A stretch of 64,000 nt of DNA from Brienomyrus brachyistius (GCF_023856365.1 NC_064533.1:32350118-32414117), one strand, 5' to 3'; positions 22,662-36,385 are shown, counted from the stretch's first letter. Made by a program: numbers and translations. Notes: generated from the sequence alone by a model not told the origin.

Positions 22662-25600
22662 CTGGCACACATGCAATTAATGCATTAGCTCCAGATGGAT
22701 GCACCAGCGCAGGGAGCCCATTCTCACGCAGTCAATTAGCAGCACTTTACCTACTTTGAGGCATTTAGCGGCTTCATGTGGCTGTTTTTTGGTCTGGTGC
22801 ATTAAGGACTATCTTTTTTTTTTTTTTTTTGGTGGGGGAGGGGGGGGGGGGTGGTGGGGCATTCTGCATTACTGACTTTGGCCACCGATACACATTTATC
22901 TGTCTTTTGATCTACAAACAAAAAGGGACGTTTATTTTATTACTGCATTCCGTTGAACAAACACCATGTGCAATGTCAGCAGAGGACGACACAAATGCGA
23001 GCTGGTTCATACGCAGACAGACATTATGCTTCTGCACATAACAGGAATGCGTGTAGGTGTGAGACCTACACTGATCAAAGACGAGCCAATGAGATGCTGG
23101 GAGTGTCAGTGCGATGGACGTGTGAGCAGGTAGGCACGGCAGCTACACCCAAGGACAGTGGTGGGAAAAGAGCACAATTTTCATATTTCATACGTCGCCT
23201 ATTTATGCTGAAAATGGTAACCCTAAGCCAGGTCACTGCAGACAGCGTTGGTGTACACACATGCACTCACAAACACTACTTAACACATGGCCTTACACCG
23301 CAATAAATGTGATGGCGAATTTCAGAATTTTTCAATACGGAAAGATTCCGTAATACAGCACCAGGAGAGAGAGAGCATTTTTTTTTACAGAACTGAGATC
23401 AATTTAAGGTGAAAACAAAAGCATCTATAACCCAACAGCTAAAGTACATTAACACTCACACAGTCATGACTGCTGATGATATTGTATCCCTTTCCTTTGA
23501 CGATTATATCCACATTTGAAAGGTGCGTAGAATGCATGGAATTTGTCTTTCCTACTAACCTTTGGACTATTCAGAATTACAAGAAATTCTTCACATAGGC
23601 ATTTGAAAATATCCACTGCAAATTATAAATAATCTGGGTTTGGGTTCAACAATTCATGTACGTAGTGAAACTTTTTTTTTCCCAAGTCGGCAGGTTTTGT
23701 GTTGTTAAAAAACTAAAACGCAACATCATTTGTTTGACAAGTGCATCATCAAGTCAACAACTGGATTATTTTCTTTTCACTGGAAGTTCTGTGATTAGCG
23801 TGCAGCCTGATTCAGGTGTGTTGTCTGCAGTAGCATTATGTTTTAACCGGGTGAGTAATGATGGTCATGCAGAATGTTTTGGAGTAAAAAGTCGTTATTT
23901 GGCTCAGAAATGTTTAAGTTGCAACAGCTTAACATACTAAAATAAAATACAAAAAAGGCACAGTAATGAGGCATTTGTACTTCATTACTTGCCCCTCTAC
24001 CCAAGCGGTATACTTTCTTGAAGAAACTCTCCAAAATTGGTTGAAAAGTTGAAAGCGAACACTGACCTCGCGGGACCGAAATCTTCAGCTAAAAAAAAAT
24101 GGTGGCATGTGGGAACACAAATCATATCTCCTGAAAAGCTAAGCAGAAGCAGAGACAGCCATGTGCGCATGTTTAAACAAAAGTCTAAAATGCCCTGAAT
24201 TGTCAGTTATCAGCTACAACTAAAAATTGCTGAAAATGGAAAACTGGCTTGCCATTAATTTTATACTATCTCCAAGTAGAAGGTCCCTCTTCACCACTCA
24301 GGGAAAAAACACACAAAGGCCAATCCTCAGTTGGTTAAATACCTTCAGAATAAAGAAGTTTGTCCACATTCACAGCAATTAAAAGGTAGAGCAAAGAGAA
24401 AATAAGACCCCTCCTTTATTATCTTTGAATCACTGGAGTCTTTAAACAGTGATCTGATCCTGCTAGTAAATGTAATACCAAGCATGACTAGGCCACGATT
24501 AACTATTTATTTATTTTCCCTGCAAAAATTATTATTCATAGAACGGTTGGCGAGTACACCTAGAACGAGCTTCAAGTGTTTTATTAGTCCTGATGACAGG
24601 TAATATTTATTTACTTATTAACACGAAATACATTTCATGCTGAAAATGAATTATCTTAGAGATAATGTGCCTAAAGACCGTCACCCATATATTAATTATA
24701 AATAAAAACATTACTGCTATTCAGAAAAGCCTGTAAGATGTGCAACGTGAATTGGTGGTAAAATTCATTGCTTACTAACACATTTTAATATTCACCTTTT
24801 GTTAAGGGGATAAATAGACAATAAAATAGACAACATTAAGTTGCACCATTACTGTGGAAAACAAACATTCATTTTACGCCGACAGCTGTTGCCTCCTTCA
24901 TTCTCGTGCAATCGACAGTTGGGATGACGTAATGCTGTAAGGCGCCCTGCAAATATAAGCCTGCTTATTTTCTATAAACAGCTGCCTTTTTCCCCCCAGT
25001 CATTCTCTTACCGTGATGATTCTAGGTCTGATACAACCACAACTTGCAACAAGTTGTAATATTTGACAGTGAACTGGTTTGTTATCACAAGGTACATGCA
25101 GACCTAATTGATATAGAATTTAGCACTAAAACTGTAAGCAACCAGTAACTTTACAAAACCATTAAACCACACATTTCTCAAAAATTCTCTCAAATAAACT
25201 GCTGCTATAATTATAATTATTATTATTTAAACATAGAAAAATCATCCTGCTTTTCTCCTTTCGACTAGCAAGAATAATGTGATTTGGAACGATACAGAAC
25301 AGGGTACTAATTTTTTTTTTTTATCCTCCCTGTAGCGTTGTGTACAGAAAGGCTGGATGCGCCCTTGAGTGAATCTGTATAAGCAAACTCCAGCATCGCT
25401 ATGGGGCACCATGCTAACTCAGCCGTCAGCATACCACTCCAAAAAGCGGCGCCACCTAGTGGCAATGTTAATAAGCGCGCATGCAGGGAACTGCAGGGCC
25501 CGGTGCAGCTCCCTGCAGTACCAGCCTGAGGATGTCGGTGCCCTTTTGTGCCCGCAAACCGCACTGGCTTTTCTTTCGGTCTTGCTAAACACAATCGGTT

Positions 25601-26977
25601 ATGTGTTTTGTTAAAGTAATGACAAGCGATCAAATGATGCTATGTTGAGTCAAAAACATTCGCGAAACGTTTTGTCGATGAATACCGAGATTATATATAT
25701 ATATATATATATATATGAAACATGTTTTTTAAAACGCCTGCGCAGATCCAGGTGCGCTCCTGTGTTTCGTAACCAATCCCGACCCGGACCCCACAGCATC
25801 GGCTACCGCACCGATTCACACGGTAAAAGCTGCGGTCGGACACCGGCTTCTCATCACACCCATATCTGTGCTCAGGAGAAAATGGGGACTAAACAGGTTG
25901 CTTCACGTACTTTAACTCTGATGAAATAATAACTACAACTTAATTGGGTCACTTATCTATACAACAATTATCGGGGACGTCTTCCAGAAATTACTTTTCC
26001 ATTTTACAACTTAGTAATTATTATTATTTTCCCCCTTACCTTTCTGAAATGTATTTTAGCGCTGCCTGTACAAACACATTAGCAACTTTTTTTCATTCAC
26101 AGGGAAAAAAATCAAAGGCTTTATCTTTTAAATGCTAAATAGGAATTAGTCGTCGGAGCACTTTAATTGTAAGGTTTTTTAATTAACCTGCGCTACTGCA
26201 GTGCTGGGGACGCTTTGCGTGAAAAGCGCGCATTGACGGTGACACCGACAACGGAGCCCGGGACAGAGCCAAGGTGGGGGCACTTTCAGGGCTAGTCAGC
26301 CTAATCAGACACAGTGTTACGTTGAGAGCCCTTTTTAAATAATTCCTTTTAAATTAAGGCAGCGTTAAGTAAGAAATAAGGGAGTATATGCAGTAATGGA
26401 GAGAAAGCGAGCGATGGGGCCGCGAATCTGGATGGTTTCCTTCCTCAGAAAATGAATCGCCAGGCTGTTTTAATTTGTAAGCCGGAGCAGAGCACAACCG
26501 ATGAGATTTTAATTAATACACATAAATAATTCTTTGTGTACATTTCTGCTTAAGAAGGATTTGCTGTTTATTTGACACTGGGATTAGAAATTAATCATTA
26601 TCGGGCTTCTGTTGATTTAGAAATTTTATTTATTAATACATCTCACGCGCGCTATCCCCCTGGTCAGGTCCCAATTCATTATTTCAAAATCCATAAAGAC
26701 AACAGGCTGGTCCCCCACTTTCCGACAATTTCAACAACCCCCCTCCCCCCCCCCCACATTAATAGCAAATAAACAACAACAAAGGCTGGAAGAACACTGT
26801 CCTTCACCGTCGCAGACAGGGAAGAGCCCCCCCCCCCCCCCCTTCGATTCCCACTGAGCTTTAATTCAATTAGCAGTGCAGCTGTCCTTCATTTTTAACC
26901 GTGCTGGATATTCGATTGTTTAGGAAACTGCGCTACAATTAACCCAAAAACGCGGACCTGCTGCGGCGGCCGCTCAC
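22662..26977 (-). other. arhgef39: arhgef39 intron 5
   Basis: Repeat-poor and AT-rich for most of its length. It holds poly-T/poly-G runs near 22815-22852, an (AT)n tract at about 25691-25716, long C runs at 26744-26757 and 26827-26842, and a CTCF-like motif at 25448-25463. The 26100-26700 part has the look of conserved regulatory DNA. Confidence 0.45.
25448..25463 (-). promoter_or_regulatory. CTCF-like motif
   Basis: The minus strand reads gccactaggtggcgcc, an excellent match to the CTCF core CCASYAGRKGGCRS. This is motif evidence only. Confidence 0.55.
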
Positions 26978-27048
26978 CTGACAGCTGAGCGAACTCGGGG
27001 CTGTCCGGTTGCGTGTTCTCCGTCAGGTCCCGCAGGAAGTACTTGTAT
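26978..27048 (-). CDS. arhgef39: arhgef39 exon 5: DH domain, PxQRxxxY region
   Basis: This 71-bp exon encodes YKYFLRDLTENTQPDSPEFA and QLS, residues about 162-184. The human protein has YENLVVALAENTGPNSPDHQ here. Together with the end of exon 4 it builds the conserved PLPLQRIQQYKYFLRDL block of DH helix 5. The acceptor ctcttttcag and donor cag|gtgagc are consensus. One base at each end shares codons (Gln and Gly) with the adjacent exons. Confidence 0.96.
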
Positions 27049-28043
27049 CTGAAAAGAGAAAACAGAGTCATTATCTCCCCGTTAGTTTAGAGATGTGAGT
27101 GACACTCAACAGAGAATATTCACAAACCAGAACATGGAAAAAAGTGCTCCCATCTACTGTAATTTTCAAATATACGGATCTGTTTGCTTTATTTAATAGC
27201 TGATGAAAGGGACGGTCTAAATCTTGTCAAGATGGCTCTAAGTGTCCCGGCTCCCCCATGTCAAATGAATGACTGCTGGTAAGACATTACGCATATGTCA
27301 ACTGCTCTTCCAAAAAGGGTATAAAATGGCAGAGTGCACCACAACACCATTATTTAACCAAGGAGACCAACATTTAGAGGGCACTTACACTACTCAGAAA
27401 CAGCAAAGTGTGGAATTAAGCCCCAATTCCTGGAAAATGGATATGAAGAGAAAACAGGTATCCAGCATCTATTGTGACTCGGGTCATGTGACCCAGGCCT
27501 AACCCTGAGAGAATGCTTATCTGCCATCCTCAATGCCATTAAGTCCCCCCCCCCCTCCCACCCCGAGCAGAGTGCAGCTGCAAGATGGCTTTGGAAGCTT
27601 CCAGAACATTAAGTGAGCCCACTTCTGCGATTCGCAAATAGCTGTCAATAGTTAGCGTTGTTTTTAGGCATTACTTCCATTAAGAAAATGGACGGGCTCG
27701 TAATTTCTCAAGGCAGGGGTTAAGATGCACTCAGGCAGCAAAACATACACTGGACATGATTCTTGGACTGATGAGTCATAATTCACGCGGCTGAATTAAA
27801 AAGAGTCACCGTGTCTGTCGCCATTAAGCCTGATGCAGATATACATGCTTCAAACGTTAACTGGCTTATGCCTGAGTTGTTTGTCAGCTGTACGCAGAGC
27901 TTACGCTGTGGCCTCCACAAGTAACCTATGCCGGTACACACAATCACAAACCAGGCTTTAGGAAATGGTACCAAGGCTACCATTGTGGGAAGACCCTAAC
28001 CCTACCCCACAAACCCTACGATCCTCTAAGACCACTCTTATAG

Positions 28044-28215
28044 CAGGGCTTTTCAAATCTGGACCTCGATTCCAAATCCAGGCCTTGTTTTCAGTTCTCC
28101 CGGGTCGTTCCTCTATTAATTACTCATCTGATTGGCCACACCCAGCTCACATGTAAAGGAAGGCTGGAAAATCAGCAGGACTCGGACCTTGAGGGCCATG
28201 GTTTGAACGGCCCTG
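28044..28215. mobile_element. hAT-like MITE
   Basis: The ends cagggcttttcaaatctgga and ggtttgaacggccctg are imperfect inverted copies. The interior carries the attactcatctgattgg type block of related elements. It is non-coding and lies inside arhgef39 intron 4. Confidence 0.75.
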
Positions 28216-29714
28216 CCCTAAAATATCAGCCCTGCTGGTTGACATCAATACCCCGTGTGACATGGTTCCAATCCAAAAACGGTCACTGGCAGAGCATTAA
28301 TGAAGCCAGTCAGCGAACAGCACAAACGAAATCACTGGGGAATCATCTATGGATGCTCCAGAATCTTCTAGAGAAAGCACAGATGTTTCCTCTAAAAGCA
28401 CCGCATAGCCCAGAGATAAACCTTCAACCAGGAATTCAAATAAACCCAATATATACTGGCTTTTCCTTCCATTAATATTCATTTTCCATTATCACCTTTA
28501 AAATTGTTTAGACAGCACATTACAGGACAATCTGCTGTATATGCGTCTGCCTGCTGGATATATAGAATTAATATGGACGAGAGGTAATGGCCAAAACAAT
28601 TAACATTTATACGCTTCATTAAATATTCACCAGTCAGGCTTTACTACCGTTTGAAGGGTCTTTACATACAGACTTCCTCAGCTTCTAAGCAAAGGATGAT
28701 AATAATAATAATAATAAAAAAAAAAAGTTTATACACAACCACCCTTAAATCCCAGTGGACAAAAAAGTTGAGCAAAGGATTCTGTAGAAGTCTTCGGGCT
28801 CCCGGAGATTCCAGTCAAGCTCTGGGATGTGCATTTCATCACGGAGGGAGCAGTGGGGGAGGAAACAATGGCGGGCCGCGCATTTCCTGCAGCCATGTTC
28901 TGATATAAACACCTGTGACAGCGAGAGGATGTCACCCGGCGCCTGTGAAAACGACTGAAAGCGATAATATCCAGTAGAAAGGCGTCTCTCTCGCCGCCTC
29001 GCCTTTAAACTCCGCCGCTGACAGGCCTTTGTGGGTGAGGGAGGCGCGGGGCCGGGAGACGATCCTCTGCATGAGAAATCAGGCTCCAATTTACCCAGCT
29101 GCTGCCTCCCTCCCCTGCTGGGGAGCCTGGCTGACTTGCCACGCCGTTCCTCCAACTGCGGCGTGAAACGGGGGCCCACGGACCGCGCGTTAGCAGAGCG
29201 CTTGGCATCCGGGCTACGGCCCCTTTGACTGTGACGCCGTTTACCCCGAGTGGGGGGGGGGGGGGATACTAGAGTCTCGGAAAACCGTCTCATGGAAATC
29301 AGAGACGGTGCAGAGAGATCATTCACGGTTTATAGCGTCTTTCGGAGAAAAGCGAGGGCTCGGTGGGTTCGGGAGAGAAATTAAGATGAAGGAACAGCCG
29401 CCCCCCCGCCCCCGACAGACCGAATGTGGCCACAGCCCAGAGTTCACAGCTCTCCTCGTCCTGGTCAATAGAACCAGAGACGACGGGGGTGACCTTGGTG
29501 GCATCAATAGCCAACATTGATTCCCCCCCCCAGCCTGTCTCCCCAACTCAGCCTCTGTCTCGCAGTTTACAGACTGGCTCCGTGTTCCCCCAACCGACGC
29601 CATGGGCCACTGGAACAGGCCCAGTAGAGGTCACAGAGGAGAGCTGGGCAGGGGTCACGGCGCCATGCAGAGCGGCGTAACACCCAGTAAAGAGAAGTGA
29701 TTGGCGATACGAGG

Positions 29715-29728
29715 CCAGCAGGGGGCGC
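29715..29728 (+). promoter_or_regulatory. CTCF-like motif
   Basis: The plus strand reads ccagcagggggcgc, a perfect match to the vertebrate CTCF consensus. It lies in arhgef39 intron 4. Confidence 0.6.
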
Positions 29729-32700
29729 ACCTGAGTAAAAACCTACAGTTCGGCCTGAGAATGGGCAGCGGCCACCTGGTCGTCCACAAAAGGGTCGTGC
29801 CGAGAGAGAAAGATAAATAAAAAGAAATACAAAGGTGGAAGGAAATGACACAGCACTCAGATAGCAGAGAAAAACAAGCCGGGGGGGGCCGGGTTTAAAA
29901 AGGCGGCGAGTGAGGAGGGGGCGCTTGATAAAACACGCAAACAAAGCCACACTTCAAGAAGACCTACAGCAAAGAGCTGCGAGGCGAAAATGTTCAAAAT
30001 TAAATTACATCAGAGTTCCATCTAATTTACACAGACGGATAACAGGCAAAATCATATTACTCGTTAGGAACTGGGGGTGAAATGAACAAGCTTGGAGTTA
30101 AATTAAGCCTCCTTCAATTAAGAAGCACTTGAAAGTGAAATAATTTCCTTTCTTTATTCCAGTTTTAGAACAAATGCATTACAGGCATTATCAGCACTGA
30201 ATGTCCTGGTACTTATTAAGGGGGGGGGAGGGGGTGGAATCTAATTAAACCAAAGCATTTCCCTCTATTGAAAGAAGGGAGGGGTATTGTAATGAGAAAT
30301 ATTAAGGCGTATTCCGAATAATGTAAACGGAAGTCGTTCATTTGCGAGTCCTGCTCTACTCATTACCACAAAAGCAAAGAGGCGATAAGAAGACAGTAAT
30401 GCAATCTGAATGATATCTATACCAATTAAGTTATTATAATGAAGACTGCCGGATTAGAAAGCGCCACTGTTCTACTTACAGGTGTGCCTCTTAGCTAGCG
30501 CATGCTAATTCCTCTGCTTTAAAAACAGCTCATTTCATCTGCATATTACAGACATGTTGGGTCATTCCGTACTAACACACTTGTCACTGGAAGAGAAGGT
30601 GGGGGTGGGGCGGGGGGGGGCTGTCCAATTATTTTACTTAATACACATGCATTAAGGATTCAAATTTCTAATTAAGAGACAACATGCGCTGTCAGGCATC
30701 GGTATGGCTTATTGAACACAGCGTAGACCGCCTTGTAATTACCCACGTTTAATAGCCGAAGGAGACGCGGGCAGCGTGCGTCTACTCCGGCCGGCACGGC
30801 AGGCGTCTTTCCAGGCGCCTGATTAAAAGCATGCCGCGGAAACGGAGCGAGCCGAGCTGGGAAAGAGAGGACGGCGGCGTGCCGAGATCACCCAGCGTCG
30901 TCATAAAACCCCACACTGGCTGCCACGGGAGGAGAGTCGGGCACCCTGGTCTTCTGCGTACATGCGGGAGGAATCTTCCGGCAGCCATCCTGGGGTCTTG
31001 ATTTCAAAGAAAGAAAGATTACAAGAAAGACGACTCTGTCCCACTAGAGGGAATCTCAGAGGTTGTTAAAGCCAAGACAGCCCAAAAACACCCTCAAAAC
31101 GTAAGCGCTCCGAATCTGGCTGGTGCCACTCGGTGACCGGGTGAAGGACCCGGGGCCTAACACACGCCGGGTAGGCGTGGGCCGCAGCATCGGGATTGAA
31201 TCCCCCGCAAATCGAACACAAATACACCAGCGCACAAACGGCATCAGTGAGCCACTTTATCGGAGGACACAGACGTGTGTGCCGATAACAGGAAGGTTAC
31301 CACGGGAACGCAGAGGCCTATCCCGGCACGCCAGATCATCAGCATAATTAGAATCTTTTTTATTAGAATCCTTTGTTCTGTGGAATATCAGACATTGGCT
31401 ATTGGTACCTGCTTTCTGACGTTTCTGATTAGCTTTAAATCAGCTGACGGCACACTACGTTCTTGTATCGGTTTGGCTCTAGGTTTCCCAGGCAGGTTGC
31501 AGTTGGAAAACAGCTTCGGGGTCAGCAGGAAGACTTTTAGATAGGCCAGGGCGGAGTCGTGCCGTGCCAATCAGAGCAAACCAGACACCGTGTATACCTG
31601 AAAAAACTGAATCTGCATTTGATGATCTCGCATCTCACAGATTCATACTCACTATGCAGCCATTCAATTCAATGTCTCTAATATCCCTCCGTACAAACAA
31701 ACCTACTACTGGCTTTTACAAGCTTTCCAATGAGGTGCCAGAATGACACAATTTATATAATTCACTGCTAATTCAGTGCGTGAACCATGCAGCAAGAGCT
31801 CTAAATGCAACCCCCACCCCCCCGAACATGGTAATGAATCCAGCCATCAAATAACTTTTAAAGGGTTGTCTGGATATATCAACAACAGGCCCTAATTAGC
31901 AAGTTTGTATCTGAGAAGACGCTCCTCTAACATGTTCTTGGCAGCATTAAGAGCAAGAAAGGAGAAGAAGAAAAACAGAGAACAGGTAACTTGCCGTATG
32001 GAGGGGGAGCGAGCGTGCAGGCGATATTCACGAGTCTGACGGACAAGCGTCTGCCGGAGAATTCGTGACATCTCCAAATGTTCCCCAATCTGGCTTCTGG
32101 CTTGACGCCCGAGGGGCCCTGGGACCTCCAGTGTAATAAATAAATAAGTGTAATGATGATAAATGAATGAGCGCCGCTCTGTGGAGGATGCTGCCCGCCT
32201 CCGCTCCAGGTGACACCGGGGATCCGGGGCCCAGTCCCGTCCACGCAGGGGCCCCGCCGCAGAGCCGTGTCAGGCGTGTGCAGGCGGGCAGCTGGGATGG
32301 GACGTGAGCTGGCAGCAGTTGGTGCGGGCATATGGCCGCCCGCATCTCCGGCAATGGGAGCCCCCCCCCCCCAGCCCCCATCAGGGCCGCCTTTGCTACC
32401 GACGGGTGTCAGAGACAGGCGGTCTGGGGGCCCGGGGGAGAGGCCGCGGCGGGACATGCTGACAGCCGGTTCATGGCGCTTACTGCAGGGAAGGGGGGCA
32501 GGGAGAACAGGGCTGCGTGGTACCGGGGTGGGGGAAATGCTCACGGTAATAAGGCACTGCATCTGTGTCCCACCCACCCACCCATCACAGTGACCCGCAC
32601 TGCCCTGACTTGCGTCACTTAAATGGTCTCTTCCCACTTGCAACAACCCCAACAACCCCCCCATAACACAGTTCCTAGTTCCTTCCCCCCAAATTTTAAC

Positions 32701-32929
32701 ACTGTCCTGGACCTCCTACCCAGTCGCTACCTTAAATTCTTTCTGCAAATTTCAGCGTCTAAAGGGGCTTGGACAATGAAACAAACACTTGATTTCAGAC
32801 CATAATACATTACAGCGTTTCCCAATCTGATCTCCGGGTACCGAAAGACAGGCCACATTTTCGTGCTCCTTTTGCGCCCAATACCGCATCATGTTGAGAT
32901 CATCAGACGTTCAAATTCACTTTCATGTT

Positions 32930-33610
32930 GAGCAAACCACTCTGTCTTGCTGTGTGTATTGATTCATTATCATCCTGATACATGACACCACCTTCAGGGT
33001 ACACTGTTGGAATCATTGGGTGAATATGGTCCTCCAGAATGGTTCAGTAGTCCTTGGCAGTGACACACCCATCTAGAACAAGTAGTGGACCCAGTGAATG
33101 CCATAATATCGCAGCCCAGACCATCACTGATCCACCCGCGTGCTGCACTCTGAGTAGACAACAGTTCAGGTGATGAGCCTCGTTGGGGCTCCTCCACACC
33201 GGAACTCTCCCAGATGCAGGAAAGACACTGAAGGTGGACTCATCAGAGAACAATACATGTCTCACATTGTCCACAACTCAAGATCTGTGCTACTGGTACC
33301 ACTGAAACCAACGTTTGGCATTGGCATGAGTGACCAAAGGTTTGGCTATAGCAGCCCGACCATGAACAGTGACCCTGTGCAGCTCCCAACAAACAGCTTT
33401 GGTAGAAACGCGAGAGTCAAGGTGCGCATTTGCAGTGAGTTGGACTGCTGTGGTTTTGTTTTTCAATAAAACCTGGGTTAGTGCCCAGACATCCCTCTCA
33501 GACAGCTTCCCCTTGTGTCTGCAGTTACTCCGGTTAGACGCGGTCCGTCCTTCATGGTGGTATGCCGACATTATCCTGGATACCGTGGCTCACGATGCGA
33601 CACAAGAGCT
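32930..33610 (-). pseudogene. Tc1/mariner transposase fossil
   Basis: Read on the minus strand, the HTH part gives GKLSERDVWALTQ and STKAVCWELH (33571-33290). The catalytic part gives LFSDESTFSVFPASGRVPVW, GGSVMVWAAI and GPLLVLDGCVTAKDY, and after an in-frame stop near 33041, EDHIHPMI and MYQDDNESIHTA. These are the first and second Asp blocks of the DDE domain. The third acidic block is missing at the low-coordinate end. Stops and a frame change make it inactive. Terminal repeats were not resolved. Confidence 0.85.
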
Positions 33611-33969
33611 TGCTGTCCTGGTCACAAATGCACCAGCGAGACACAAACCAACAATTTGCCCTCTTTTGAACTATAATACATCTCCCATTATATATGCGGA
33701 GTGCAATATTTTATCCACAGCTGTGCTATTGCTTTGCTAATTCAACCTTCACACTCTGCTCTTACTGATGGAATGTGCAATCAGAAAGACTGGCCACCAG
33801 GCATGAAACCTCAAACACTATTGGTCAGTGTTTCAGTCTCATTGTTTAACTCCTGTATACTCGGTGTCACTATTTATTTGTATATTATTGGGAACCTGGT
33901 TCCAATCAGTAATGCTTTCATACTCAAATCTATGTGATTCCATTTATTTTATTTCTGCTTATTCTATTA

Positions 33970-34045
33970 TGTTCTGTGTTCTGTGTACCAATACTGTCGA
34001 AACAAATCCCTAGTACATGCAGATGTACCTGGCCAATAATGCAAC
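33970..34045 (+). mobile_element. LINE (L2-type) 3' tail fragment
   Basis: The run tgtcgaaacaaatccctagt followed by acatgcagatgtacctggcc is a decayed form of the common fish LINE tail (aattcctagtacatgcaagtgtacttggcaataaa type). No coding part remains. Confidence 0.55.
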
Positions 34046-34222
34046 TTTAAAGTCCAACAAAGGGGACCCAACCTTCCAATCAGTGCCAACTATAAAGAAC
34101 AGAGCCTGTGAATGTGTTGAGTAGCCGTAGGAAGCCATCAGTCAACACCCGCCTAAAAGACCTGGGCCTGCCTGCAGTCACCTTACACTACCCTGCCATA
34201 AAGAACATTTATCTTAAACTAT

Positions 34223-34335
34223 CCATCCATCCATATTTGCTTGTCCTATGCAGGATTGTGAGGGTCAGCAGCCTATCCCAGAAGCCAACTCACTGGGGTG
34301 CCGACTCATTGCAGACACACTCACACATTCCCACC
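34223..34335 (-). mobile_element. SINE 3' fragment (ATGG-tailed family)
   Basis: The complement of the tail (ccatccatccat) is followed by a diverged copy of the tail-proximal half of the SINE (cagcctatcccagaagcc, actcacacattccc). Confidence 0.65.
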
Positions 34336-34439
34336 TAGTTTAGCGTAAACTCAAAGTTCCAGATGACGTGATGTTTTGACTCGTATAGCTGAAAGGCACA
34401 ACAACCAACTGCGGCCTCACGTGGTGAGTAGGTGAGACA

Positions 34440-34764
34440 AGTGTGTGTGTGTGTGTGTGTGTGTGTGGTCCAGGTATACATTACATTGTGGTGACCAAAT
34501 GGCCTCAGCAATGTGGTAAAATTAGTTACTTTTTAGCTTTTTCAGGTCCCCACAATATAAATCGCAATTTTATAAAAATCTGTGAATACAATAAAAAAAC
34601 TAAAAATGCCTAAAGTATTCTGACACTTATGGTTAAGGTTGAGATGGGTAGGGCTTAAGGTTGTCATTGTTGGGATTAGAGTTTTGCCCTTAGAAATTAA
34701 TGGACAGTCCCCACAAAGATATGAGGACAGGTCTGTGTGTGTATGTGTGTGTGTGTGTGTGTGC
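34440..34764. repeat. Dispersed teleost repeat flanked on both sides by (GT)n
   Basis: A unit with gtccccacaatataaat at one end and agtccccacaaagatatgag at the other sits between (GT)n tracts at about 34441-34467 and 34733-34763. I recognise this structure as a dispersed fish repeat with GT arrays at both borders. Its class is unclear. Confidence 0.6.
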
Positions 34765-36361
34765 CACCTACAGTTTATCATGCCAATACTGAAGCGAGGA
34801 GGCTGTCTATCGAGGGCTTTACGCCTGGAGCGACATCCCTTCACCGCAGCACCTCTTAACAGCAATAATCTTCCTGTCATCGTTAAGGCTGGAAACACTG
34901 AACCATCTTCCTTGGAGAGGGACGCTAATCTGAATCCAACCCCCCCCCTTCCAGTAACAGATAAAGACAGCGGCTGATCTAACACTACCGCGACGCCCCC
35001 GCGTGTATCTGCGGCCCGTCCGCGCCTTAACAGTCCGAGGGATGTTATGCGGGAACATAAAACCACAGACGACGTTCCAGGGATGAATGGGCTCGTACTC
35101 CATCCTGGTGGCGGTCTCCGTAGTCGGCATATCACTAAACGCCGGGGGAGGGAAACGTCATTAAATAAACATAATACAAATTAAACCATAACACACACAA
35201 TCAAATAATGCCTTGGAGCTGCAAACACAAGCGGCGTTCTTCAGCGGGAATCTCCTCAACGGTCTGCGGCCGGCTTCGTGTTCGAGTTTGGGCGAAGTGG
35301 GAGGGAGAATAATAAATAAATAAGAGTATAATTAAGACATCCGGCAGCGGCGCGGTAAGGGTGTCACGTTATTACTCCTGTTCATTACGAACCGTGTTTT
35401 GGCCCATTTTACTTCATGCTGTATTAATTTATGACAGGGGTGAAGACCGCATGAAATTACAGCCAACAAATTCTCGCAGTTAACAGGGAGTACGCTGACA
35501 GGTTTGGGATACGTTTAGCAGCAAAATGAGCTTCACCGTCATCTAATAATTCCTCCTTTTCTCCAGTGGGTTACAATTAAGGCTTCCCACAGAGAGACGT
35601 GTGACTAATGGAAACTTCCGGAAACAGAAGGGGGGGGGAGATTGGGGCGTGAAAAGCTGCGTTTACTCATGTATGCCAATGAAAGCTGATCTGGAAATTT
35701 CCACGCAGAGAAGGTTGGGGTGGAGGGGGAAGGATGAGCAGCAAATAACAGGAAACAGACAAGTAGTGCCCTGGGCTCTGATCATGGGGAGATGGGCTGC
35801 CACCAAAATCAGTGGCGGAAGGCTGACCGATGTCACCATGGTGGGGGCAGAGTCTCATCAGGACACAGGGACCCCCCGTGTCAGACGGCCATCATCAGAA
35901 GGCTGTCCCCTTCCATGGCTCTGTACAATGTTTTTGAGGACAAGTACCGGAAACGCGCGGTGTCACCTTGAATGCCCAGAAACGCGATGCCTGCACAGCA
36001 ATATTTTTTGGGGTCTTTATTAGGATCTTAAAATGTCACAGAGCGGACAGGTTAAATCGGAACGGTGAATATATGCTGGTTTACAAGGGAAACCAAGCCC
36101 CCCAGTTTAGCCATCAACAAAACCAGTCATCTTCCCAGTGTGAACCAATGCATTTTATCACAACACCCAGATTCAGGCGTTTCCAGAAATTATAGGAAAA
36201 TACCTGCATACAAATACATTGCATCACTTACAAATACGCTAATGAAACTGGCTCCCTCAATTCTTATTTTAACATAAAAATAATCAGAAGAATCTGCACA
36301 TGCACGGATGGGCAGGGACACCCCCCCGGCCCATGCTGGCAGTTCGTCAGGTCAGCGGTGA

Positions 36362-36375
36362 CCAGTAGGGGGCGG
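36362..36375 (+). promoter_or_regulatory. CTCF-like motif beside exon 4
   Basis: The plus strand reads ccagtagggggcgg, a near-consensus CTCF core, only 11 bp from the donor end of arhgef39 exon 4. Confidence 0.5.
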
Positions 36376-36385
36376 CGGTACTCAC

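Larger units (their letters stand above)
27049..36385 (-). other. arhgef39: arhgef39 intron 4 (9.3 kb)
   Basis: The largest intron between coding exons. It holds a MITE (28044-28215), a hAT MITE end (32812-32890), a Tc1 fossil (32930-33610), a LINE tail (33970-34045), a SINE fragment (34223-34335) and a GT-flanked repeat (34440-34764). The part at 28700-29600 is GC-rich, with poly-G at 29252-29264. The part at 29980-30760 is AT-rich and resembles regulatory DNA. The poorly coding frames in the GC-rich part are not called as genes. Confidence 0.6.

Noticed and set aside
28745..29326. A 193-residue minus-strand ORF in arhgef39 intron 4
   Set aside because: GC-rich intronic sequence; no recognisable family and it ends in a poly-G region.
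31927..32664. A 245-residue minus-strand ORF in arhgef39 intron 4
   Set aside because: GC-rich sequence with few stops; no domain, no splice-site framing and a low-complexity Pro/Gly/Ser composition.
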